64,000 nucleotides of DNA from an uncultured Acetatifactor sp. (GTDB lineage Bacteria > Bacillota > Clostridia > Lachnospirales > Lachnospiraceae). The DNA lies in the NCBI GenBank assembly GCA_934436435.1, contig CAKSAN010000004.1:62001-126000 (forward strand), read 5' to 3'. Each line of letters starts with the position of its first letter. Position 1 is the first letter of the stretch. The translations under genes and the position numbers were made by a program. The notes beneath the pieces are model-generated. The model had not been told where the DNA came from and did no database searches. It saw nothing but the letters and a program-made list of their open reading frames with translations. Of the stretch, positions 57,855-64,000 are shown piece after piece.

Positions 57855-59027
57855 ATGACGAAAATAGATGTAGTATCCGGATTCCTGGGTGCCGGCAAGA
57901 CCACCCTGATCAAGAAGCTGTTAAAAGAAGCGCTGGACGGCAGCAAGACCGTTCTGATCGAGAACGAGTTTGGTGAGATCGGTATCGACGGTGGTTTCTT
58001 AAAAGAGGCCGGTATCGAGATCAAGGAGATGAACTCCGGTTGTATCTGCTGCTCTCTGGTAGGAGACTTCGGTACTTCCCTGAAGGAAGTGATCAGCACC
58101 TACGCTCCCGAGCGTATCCTGATCGAGCCCTCCGGTGTCGGCAAGCTGTCCGATGTCCTGAAGGCTGTGGAGAACGTGGCAGGTGATCTGGATGTGGAGA
58201 TCAACAGTGCGGTGGCAGTGGTAGATGCTTCCAAGTGCAAGATGTATATGAAGAACTTCGGTGAATTCTTCAGCAACCAGATCGAATACGCCGGAACCAT
58301 TATTTTGAGCAGAACCGACAAGGTAGATCAGGCCAAGCTGAACGCCTGCGTGGAGATGATCCGTGAGCATAATGATAAAGCTACTATCATCACCACCCCT
58401 CTTGACCAGCTGGATGGAAAGGAAGTACTCAAGACCATCGAAGGTGCCGACAAGCTGGAAGATATGATGAAGGAAATGCTGGAGCATATCCATGATGATC
58501 ACGATGAGGATGAGTGCTGCTGCGGACACCATCACGATGACGACGATGATGAGGACGAGCACGAACATCACCATCACCATAACCATGATGAGGACGAGCA
58601 CGAACATCACCATCATCATGACCATGATGAGGACGAGCATGAGCATCACCATCATCACGACCATGACGAAGACCATGACCATGAGCATGACGAGAACTGC
58701 ACCTGCGGCTGCCACGATCATGACCATGACCACCACCATCATCACCATCACGCAGACGAAGTATTCACCAGCTGGGGTATCGAGACGCCCAACACCTACA
58801 GCGCAGAGGACATCGAGAAGATCCTTACCGCTTTGGACAGCGGGGAGTACGGTGCAATCCTGCGTGCCAAGGGTATGGTGCCCGCTCCCGACGGAACCTG
58901 GGTATATTACGATTATGTTCCCGAAGAGCATGACATCAGAAGCGGCAAGCCGGAAGTCACCGGTAAGATCTGTGTCATCGGTTCCAAGCTGGACGAGGAC
59001 AAGCTGGCAGAGCTGTTCCGTAAGTAA
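57855..59027 (+). CDS. CobW/COG0523 GTPase with long His-rich metal-binding tract
   Basis: The ATG at 57855 (GGAGG 8 nt upstream) gives 390 residues. The G domain is complete: GFLGAGKTTLIKKLL (P-loop, about 8-16), ENEFGEIGIDG, the hallmark CxCC as SGCICC (about 62-66), LIEPSGVGK, and the NKxD-type SRTDKVD. Residues about 210-300 are extraordinarily rich in His and Asp/Glu, including three 13-residue repeats (DEDEHEHHHHHNH). Then CGC and further HDHDHDHHHHHHH stretches follow before the C-terminal CobW domain. COG0523 GTPases deliver metals, usually zinc, to client proteins, and the tract fits zinc buffering or storage. It leads a probable metal operon. Confidence 0.92.
   Translation: MTKIDVVSGFLGAGKTTLIKKLLKEALDGSKTVLIENEFGEIGIDGGFLKEAGIEIKEMNSGCICCSLVGDFGTSLKEVISTYAPERILIEPSGVGKLSDVLKAVENVAGDLDVEINSAVAVVDASKCKMYMKNFGEFFSNQIEYAGTIILSRTDKVDQAKLNACVEMIREHNDKATIITTPLDQLDGKEVLKTIEGADKLEDMMKEMLEHIHDDHDEDECCCGHHHDDDDDEDEHEHHHHHNHDEDEHEHHHHHDHDEDEHEHHHHHDHDEDHDHEHDENCTCGCHDHDHDHHHHHHHADEVFTSWGIETPNTYSAEDIEKILTALDSGEYGAILRAKGMVPAPDGTWVYYDYVPEEHDIRSGKPEVTGKICVIGSKLDEDKLAELFRK
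58566..58685 (+). repeat. 39-bp in-frame His-rich repeats
   Basis: About three tandem 39-bp units encode DEDEHEHHHHH(N/D)H within the CobW protein. The nucleotide repeats are close to identical, which makes copy-number change by slippage likely. Confidence 0.75.
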
Positions 59028-59081
59028 ATTGCCGGAACAGATGTTACAGGCAGCAGGATAAGAAAGAGAAAGGTATGAATT

Positions 59082-60014
59082 ATGACGAAACCAGTCTATA
59101 TCATAAACGGTTTTCTGGAGAGCGGTAAGACAGAATTTATCACATTTACGTTGGGACAGCCTTATTTCCAGATCAAGGGAAAGACCCTGCTCCTCCTCTG
59201 TGAAGAGGGCGAGAACGAATACGATCCCGCACTGCTGAAAAAGAGCCGGACGGAAGTCGTATTGATCGAAGACGAAGAGGATTTCAATCCGAATCATCTG
59301 ATCGAACTGGAGAAAAAGTACAAGCCCGCCCGTATCATTATTGAGTATAACGGTATGTGGAATTTTAAGAATATGACGCTTCCCTGGTACTGGAAAGTGG
59401 AACAGCAGATCACGACCATCGATGGCTCCACCTTCCCCATGTACTACACCAACATGAAGTCTCTGCTGGCTGAGATGATCCGTAAGTCCGAGATGATCAT
59501 TTTCAACCGCTGTGACGGCATCGAGGATCTGAATGTATACAAGCGTAACATCAAGGCAGTCAATCCTTCCGCAGACGTGATCTTCGAGGATTCCAACGGA
59601 GAGATCGACGAGATCTTCGAGGAGGATCTGCCCTATGATCTGAACCAGGATCCCATTGTACTGGATAATCAGGGCTATGGCATCTGGTATCTGGATTCCA
59701 TGGATCATCTGGAGCGCTATGAGGGTAAAAATATCCAGTTCCTGGCCATGGTACTGAAGCCCGAGGGTTATCCCGACGGTTATTTCGTACCCGGACGCAT
59801 GGCAATGACCTGCTGTGCGGAGGACATGGCATTTCTGGGTTATGCCTGTGAGTATGCGGGCACGAAAGACCTGAAGCAGAAGGAATGGGTCAAGGTGACA
59901 GCGAAGGTCGCCAAAGAATACTTCGCAGACTATAAGGGAGAGGGTCCCGTACTTCATGCCATCAGCGTGGAGAAGGCAAAGGCTCCCAAGGATCCCGTGA
60001 TCAGTTTTAACTAG
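59082..60014 (+). CDS. CobW-like P-loop domain fused to DUF1980/YcgQ C-terminal domain
   Basis: The protein has 310 residues. Residues about 1-185 form a divergent CobW-type G domain: GFLESGKTEFI (P-loop), LLLCEEGENEY and FNRCDGIEDL, but the CxCC metal motif is missing. Residues about 200-305 (QFLAMVLKPEGYPDGYFVPGRMAMTCCAEDMAFLGYACEY, then EWVKVTAKV and EKAKAPKDP) match the C-terminal half of TIGR03943/YcgQ (DUF1980) proteins, which are associated with Zur-regulated membrane permeases. The TCCAxD pair in that domain is a likely metal site. Together with the upstream His-rich CobW, this suggests a zinc-handling module. It is not a standard CobW. Confidence 0.8.
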   Translation: MTKPVYIINGFLESGKTEFITFTLGQPYFQIKGKTLLLLCEEGENEYDPALLKKSRTEVVLIEDEEDFNPNHLIELEKKYKPARIIIEYNGMWNFKNMTLPWYWKVEQQITTIDGSTFPMYYTNMKSLLAEMIRKSEMIIFNRCDGIEDLNVYKRNIKAVNPSADVIFEDSNGEIDEIFEEDLPYDLNQDPIVLDNQGYGIWYLDSMDHLERYEGKNIQFLAMVLKPEGYPDGYFVPGRMAMTCCAEDMAFLGYACEYAGTKDLKQKEWVKVTAKVAKEYFADYKGEGPVLHAISVEKAKAPKDPVISFN

Positions 60015-60028
60015 AAAGGATCAGCTCT

Positions 60029-61303
60029 ATGAAAAAGAATCCCATAAAGAGCGGCCTGCGGGAGACAACGGCAGGAAAAGTGACATTTCTTTTCCTGCTG
60101 TTTTTGTATACCGGGGTCATGTTGTATCTGTTCTGGATGGAGTGCTATCAGGTACCCGGTTTTCAGTCGGATATGCCGGACTATGTAAATAAGGTGGCGG
60201 GCATTCAGGGGAATTATGAGTTCCCCTATCCGATCCTGTTCTGGACCGCCAGACTTTCCGCATGGCTGATCGGTGCGAAAGCGGCCATGGCCATCACCAC
60301 GGCGCTGTTTAATCTGGCGGCAGTGGTCATTACAAAATATTACATGAACCGTGAGATCCGGAAAATAAGTCATTATGAAAACTTAACGCAGGGAAGACAG
60401 GTCATGACGGACATTGTTGTGACTCTGCTTGTGTTCGCACTGTTCCTGCTGTCGAATCTCTATTCTCCCAAGAATACAGCGTTTTTCGGCTTTGATTATG
60501 CCTATCGCTGCATGGGCATTTACACACCCAATCCCTTCTGGAATGCCACCTATCTGGCCACCAGACCCTTTGCTGTCATCTGCTTTTTTGAGACGGTGAA
60601 GGTGCTGTCAGAATACCAGAAAGATTTTCAGTGGAAGAAGTGTGCCCTGTTCGCCGTCAGCCTCCTGCTGACCACCATGACCAAGCCCAGCTACACCATG
60701 GTGGTGGTACCTCTGATTGGCCTGATCCTTCTGATCCAGCTGATCGTAAGCCGGGGAAAAAGTTTTCGCAATGCCTTTTGTCTGTGCGTGACCATGATCC
60801 CCACGGGAATCGCCCTGCTGTATCAGTTCTCCGGAATTTTCACCGGAACGAATGCCATGGGAGAGGAGACCGGTATCGCCATCGGTTTTGCCAAAGTATG
60901 GAGCAATTATTCCAAGAGCATTCCCTTAAGCATTGTCATGGGAATGGCCCTGCCCATCGGTGTCCTTTTCCTGAATCTGGTCTTTGATTTTAAAAATATC
61001 CGGCAGAACCGGTATTACTGGTTTGCGTGGCTGAATTATCTTGCAGGCACGGCGATGTTCCTGATTTTCTATGAAAAGGGCTTCCGCATGATGCATGCGA
61101 ACTTTTCCTGGGGCTATATGCACGGCATGTTTTTCGTGTTCCTGATGACACTGATCGTCATGGTGAAAAATATCAGGGAGTGGTGCAGGAGCTGGAAGGT
61201 GATCTTCGTGATCGGAGAGATCGCAGTATTTCTGTACCATCTGGTGTGCGGCGTGAATTTCCTGCTGTATGCCGTCATGGGCAATGATCTGGCGGGATTT
61301 TAG
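60029..61303 (+). CDS. Polytopic membrane protein (GT-C-like fold possible)
   Basis: The protein has 424 residues with about 10 membrane helices. The acidic residues just after the first helix (ECYQVPGFQSDMPDYVNK) and the outer loop after helix 1 resemble GT-C glycosyltransferases, which use polyprenyl-sugar donors, but no family match is certain. Loops with CMGIYTPNPFWNATYLATRPFAV are distinctive. The gene starts 14 nt after the CobW-like/DUF1980 gene and probably belongs to the same unit. A link to zinc is not evident from the sequence. Confidence 0.65.
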   Translation: MKKNPIKSGLRETTAGKVTFLFLLFLYTGVMLYLFWMECYQVPGFQSDMPDYVNKVAGIQGNYEFPYPILFWTARLSAWLIGAKAAMAITTALFNLAAVVITKYYMNREIRKISHYENLTQGRQVMTDIVVTLLVFALFLLSNLYSPKNTAFFGFDYAYRCMGIYTPNPFWNATYLATRPFAVICFFETVKVLSEYQKDFQWKKCALFAVSLLLTTMTKPSYTMVVVPLIGLILLIQLIVSRGKSFRNAFCLCVTMIPTGIALLYQFSGIFTGTNAMGEETGIAIGFAKVWSNYSKSIPLSIVMGMALPIGVLFLNLVFDFKNIRQNRYYWFAWLNYLAGTAMFLIFYEKGFRMMHANFSWGYMHGMFFVFLMTLIVMVKNIREWCRSWKVIFVIGEIAVFLYHLVCGVNFLLYAVMGNDLAGF

Positions 61304-61326
61304 ATTTTACCCACAATGATTTACGA

Positions 61327-61354
61327 GGGCAGACAAGATACCATCTTGCTGCCC
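61327..61354. other. Strong hairpin without T-tract
   Basis: GGGCAG-A-CAAGA and TCTTG-CTGCCC form an 11-bp interrupted stem with a 5-nt loop in the gap before the ZIP gene. The lack of a T-tract argues against simple termination; it may be a processing or regulatory hairpin. Confidence 0.4.
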
Positions 61355-61389
61355 GTTACATAAAATAAGAAAAGAAAGGAGAGAATTTC

Positions 61390-62172
61390 ATGAACTTAAA
61401 CATTGTAGCCGGTCTTCTGATTCCGTTTCTGGGAACGACTGCGGGGGCAGCCTGCGTCTTTTTCCTGAAAAAACAGATTGGCGGCAACATTCAGAGAATA
61501 TTTACCGGATTCGCTGCCGGCGTCATGGTGGCGGCTTCGGTGTGGTCTTTACTGATACCGGCCATGGATATGTGCGAAGAGATGGGAAAGCTTGCATTTC
61601 TTCCCGCAGTGATCGGCTTCCTGATCGGTATTGTTTTTTTGTTGTTCATCGACAGTATGGTACCCCATCTGCATGTGGGAAGCGATGAGCCGGAGGGACA
61701 TAAGAGCAGCCTGAACCGTACAGCCATGCTGATGCTGGCTGTGACCATTCACAATTTTCCGGAAGGCGCGGCCTGTGGTGCTATTTTTGCCGGAGTGTTA
61801 AACGGGGACGGAACCGTTACGATGGCGGGAGCACTGACGCTGGCCATCGGTATTGCCATTCAGAATTTCCCGGAGGGAGCCATCATCTCCCTGCCCCTTC
61901 GCAGTGAGGGAAATAAGAGAGGAAAGTCCTTTGCCTTGGGAGTACTGTCGGGAGCCGTGGAGCCGGTAGGAGCGGTCCTGGCCATTGCACTGGCAAGCAT
62001 CGTGACACCGATTCTGCCGTATATGCTGGCCTTTGCCGCCGGAGCCATGATCTATGTAGTGGTGGAGGAACTGATTCCGGAAGCCAGTGAGGGAGAGCAT
62101 TCCAATCTGGGAACCATCGCCTTCGCCATCGGATTTGCCCTGATGATGATGTTAGACGTGGCTCTGGGCTGA
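61390..62172 (+). CDS. ZIP family metal importer
   Basis: The protein has 260 residues and eight predicted helices. The metal path signatures are VTIHNFPEGAACGAIFAG (helix 4) and AIQNFPEGAIISLPLR (helix 5), whose His/Asn/Glu residues line the transport site. The cytosolic loop between helices 3 and 4 is short and has one His (HLHVGSDEPEGHKSS). ZIP proteins bring zinc, iron or manganese into the cytosol. Following the two CobW-type genes, it completes a probable zinc-uptake and delivery set. AGGAGAG precedes the ATG. Confidence 0.93.
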   Translation: MNLNIVAGLLIPFLGTTAGAACVFFLKKQIGGNIQRIFTGFAAGVMVAASVWSLLIPAMDMCEEMGKLAFLPAVIGFLIGIVFLLFIDSMVPHLHVGSDEPEGHKSSLNRTAMLMLAVTIHNFPEGAACGAIFAGVLNGDGTVTMAGALTLAIGIAIQNFPEGAIISLPLRSEGNKRGKSFALGVLSGAVEPVGAVLAIALASIVTPILPYMLAFAAGAMIYVVVEELIPEASEGEHSNLGTIAFAIGFALMMMLDVALG

Positions 62173-62188
62173 GGAAAGGTGACAAGTC

Positions 62189-62959
62189 ATGTCCGTAGAA
62201 AATGAAAAAGAAATACAACAGTTGAAAAACCGTATCCGGGAGTTGGCGGAGAAATCCTACAACCAGAACCAGTATACTTTTACAGGGTTCCTGGGACTGG
62301 CGGAGCAGGACGCTCTGTGGCAGGTGGAACGGGAAGTAAAATTTGCCGGAATCACGTTATACGGCGGCAGGGAAGAGGCGGAACGGAAAATCCTGCGCTT
62401 TGGAACCGAAGCGGATCTTGGGTATGAACAGCCCTTTCCCATCTGCTGTATCCGGATCCGGCCTCTGTCGGCAAAATTTGCGGACAAGCTGTCTCACAGA
62501 GATTATCTGGGGGCATTGATGAATCTTGGCATTGAGCGGAGCACCATCGGTGACATTTTGCCGGGAGAGGGCGAAGCGTTTTTATTCTGTCTGGATACCA
62601 TCGCGGAATTCATCTGTGACAATCTGGAACAGATCCGCCATACCCATGTGAAATGTGAGGTGGTGGATGCGGCGGCCGAGGTGCCGCAGGAAGAGCCGGT
62701 AAAACAGGTGATTCAGGTGGCAAGTCCCCGTGTTGACGCTGTTCTGGCCAAGGTATATAATAAGTCAAGAAGTGACTGTCTGGAGCTGTTCCGGGCGGGG
62801 AAAGTATATGTGAACGGCAGGCTGTGCGAGAACAATTCCAAGTCTCTGGAGCAAGGGGATGTGGTGAATGCCAGAGGCTACGGGAAATTCCGTGTCAGCG
62901 GCGAACCTCATGCCACGAGGAAGGGGAAGCTTGCCATAGAGACGGAAGTATATCCGTAG
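62189..62959 (+). CDS. ylmH: YlmH-family S4 RNA-binding protein
   Basis: The protein has 256 residues. The N-terminal part (LAEKSYNQNQYTFTGFLGLAEQ, then FAGITLYGGREEAERKIL) and the middle region LGALMNLGIERSTIGDIL are the conserved YlmH blocks. The C-terminal S4 domain is SPRVDAVLAKVYNKSRSDCLELFRAGKVYVNGRLCENNS. YlmH binds ribosomes and takes part in ribosome-associated quality control in B. subtilis. AGGAAAGG lies upstream, and the gap to the ZIP gene is 17 nt. In B. subtilis it lies in the division/ylm cluster, so this placement next to metal genes is different. Confidence 0.9.
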   Translation: MSVENEKEIQQLKNRIRELAEKSYNQNQYTFTGFLGLAEQDALWQVEREVKFAGITLYGGREEAERKILRFGTEADLGYEQPFPICCIRIRPLSAKFADKLSHRDYLGALMNLGIERSTIGDILPGEGEAFLFCLDTIAEFICDNLEQIRHTHVKCEVVDAAAEVPQEEPVKQVIQVASPRVDAVLAKVYNKSRSDCLELFRAGKVYVNGRLCENNSKSLEQGDVVNARGYGKFRVSGEPHATRKGKLAIETEVYP

Positions 62960-63002
62960 GAATATTTTAGCGTAAAACAGAAGAGTTGAGGGAGGTTACA
63001 CA

Positions 63003-63959
63003 GTGTACCATTATACTGCGATCCAGTGGTTGTTTTTCTTTTATTTCTATTGCTTTTTCGGCTGGTGCTTTGAATCCACCTACGTATCCCTGAAAAGCAG
63101 GAAGTTAGTCAATCGCGGTTTCTGTCGCGGACCGTTTCTGCCGCTGTACGGCAGCGGAGCCATCATGATGCTGGTGGTGTCCATGCCGTTTCAGGACAAT
63201 CTGGTGTTGGTATATATCGCCGGATGTATTGGGGCCACGGTGCTGGAATATGTCACCGGCGTGACCATGGAAGCATTGTTCAAAGTCAGGTATTGGGATT
63301 ATTCCCAGAATAAATTCAATTTTCAGGGACATATCTGCCTGGGTTCATCCTTAGCCTGGGGCGGTCTGACGATCCTGATGACGGAGTTTATTCACAAGCC
63401 CATCGAGCATCTGGTACTGTCCATCCCGGACAGCATCCTCACTCCGGTGACGCTGGTGCTGACGGCACTGATCGGTGCGGACTTTGCGTTATCCTTCAAG
63501 GCAGCCCTGGATCTGCGGGATGTACTGGAGAAGATGGAGAAGGCCAAGGAGGATATGCTGCGGATCCAGAAGAGGCTGGACGTTATTATTGCTGTGACCA
63601 GTGAGGATCTGGAGAATCGTAAGGAGGACTTCAGCGAGAGTCTGGCCCAGAAGAAGGAAGACATCACCGAGGGTATTACCACCAGAGTGGAAGATTTGAA
63701 ATCCAGTATTGAAGAGAAGCTGGAAAGCATCCGTACTTCCGCACAGAAATCTCCCGGCCGGTATCTGGACAGCGTGAAGAACGAAGTACTGGAGCTGAAG
63801 CAGAAGTACACCAGAAGCGTGGCAGACAGAGAGAATGTCAGCAGCTTAAGAGATTTCTTCCAGCGGGATATGATTCGATCCAATCCTACCATGAGTTCCG
63901 AAAAGTTCAAGGATGCTTTGGAAGAGTTGAAGGATCACTCCAACAAGAAAAACGAATAA
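63003..63959 (+). CDS. PF06541-type membrane protein with long C-terminal coiled coil
   Basis: The protein has 318 residues from a GTG, with GGAGG 7 nt upstream. The membrane part (about 1-170) shows FYCFFGWCFESTYVSLKSRKLVNRGFCRGPFLPLYGSGA, ATVLEYVTGVTMEALFKVRYWDYS and FQGHICLGSSLAWGG, which define PF06541 (putative ABC-transporter type IV). A long charged, heptad-like tail follows (about 175-318), with repeated EKMEKAKEDMLRIQKR and LAQKKEDI stretches. The tail would lie in the cytosol and could mediate oligomers or partner binding. It is a larger relative of the gene at 4699-5121. The remaining 41 bases to the window end show no feature. Confidence 0.75.
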   Translation: MYHYTAIQWLFFFYFYCFFGWCFESTYVSLKSRKLVNRGFCRGPFLPLYGSGAIMMLVVSMPFQDNLVLVYIAGCIGATVLEYVTGVTMEALFKVRYWDYSQNKFNFQGHICLGSSLAWGGLTILMTEFIHKPIEHLVLSIPDSILTPVTLVLTALIGADFALSFKAALDLRDVLEKMEKAKEDMLRIQKRLDVIIAVTSEDLENRKEDFSESLAQKKEDITEGITTRVEDLKSSIEEKLESIRTSAQKSPGRYLDSVKNEVLELKQKYTRSVADRENVSSLRDFFQRDMIRSNPTMSSEKFKDALEELKDHSNKKNE

Positions 63960-64000
63960 AGATGTTAAAAAGCGTGTCTGTGAAGCCTGGTTTTGGGCAG

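Noticed and set aside
57999..59957. A 652-residue minus-strand frame opposite the CobW genes
   Set aside because: It mirrors the His/Asp codons of the real genes, has no ribosome site and resembles no family.
61327..61354. Terminator before the ZIP gene
   Set aside because: The stem is strong but no T-tract follows, so I list it only as a hairpin.

Overview
The window looks like chromosomal DNA from a Gram-positive gut anaerobe of the Lachnospiraceae (Clostridia). Grounds: moderate GC with low-GC-Firmicute style AGGAG ribosome sites, a dgt-dnaG-sigA-trmK block, a murD-ftsW-murA-ftsQ-ftsZ division cluster without ftsA, an iron-dependent lactaldehyde reductase, and several small proteins and DUF families of the kind seen in that family. 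The genus cannot be fixed from the sequence alone. No phage, integrase, transposase, CRISPR array or rRNA operon is present.

Layout: 1-5.1 kb holds the 3' part of a large surface glycosidase, a PH-domain protein, a MATE exporter and a PF06541 membrane protein. 5.2-9.3 kb is a folate operon (folC, folE, an HD phosphohydrolase, folP, fused folB-folK). 9.3-11.4 kb holds a Gx transporter, a NusG-domain-II protein and an ApbE flavin transferase. 11.4-13 kb has a SmtB-type ArsR sensor and a DUF5050 protein. 13-20.5 kb carries pheA, a DUF815 ATPase, ppx and ppk1 (polyphosphate metabolism), maf and a HAD phosphatase. 20.5-21.0 kb is a gene-free array of palindromes with an exact 52-bp period, followed by a small acidic protein.

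21.5-25.6 kb holds a frameshifted AraC-type sensor pseudogene divergent from an intact alpha-xylosidase (yicI). 25.7-33.7 kb is cell wall and division (murD, ftsW, murA, ftsQ, ftsZ) plus ftsH. 33.9-36.2 kb is a composite solute-binding lipoprotein. 36.2-38.1 kb is the most foreign-looking stretch: an AT-rich two-gene cassette (XRE-type regulator plus a 61-residue protein), flanked by palindromes and a phased operator-like repeat. 38.2-42 kb is mostly small genes, a tRNA-Leu(AAG), a degenerate patch and a TetR operon. 42-46.2 kb has fucO, a fused homocysteine methyltransferase/MTHFR and an orphan FliD-like protein. Two tandem tRNA-Leu(CAG) genes follow.

46.7-49.7 kb is an acyltransferase, DUF6320 and esterase operon. 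49.8-56.3 kb is dgt, dnaG, sigA, trmK and a TGS/uridine-kinase fusion. 56.3-56.9 kb holds a palindromic element and the RNase P RNA. 56.9-64 kb contains a protease lipoprotein, a metal-homeostasis group (His-rich CobW GTPase, a CobW-like/DUF1980 fusion and a ZIP transporter), a YlmH S4 protein and a second PF06541 protein.

The best candidates for new biology are the 52-bp palindrome array, the 36.4-38.1 kb cassette with its phased repeats, the CobW-like/DUF1980 fusion in a probable zinc module, the HD hydrolase that could fill the missing phosphatase step of folate synthesis, and a palindromic element present in a long and a short form.
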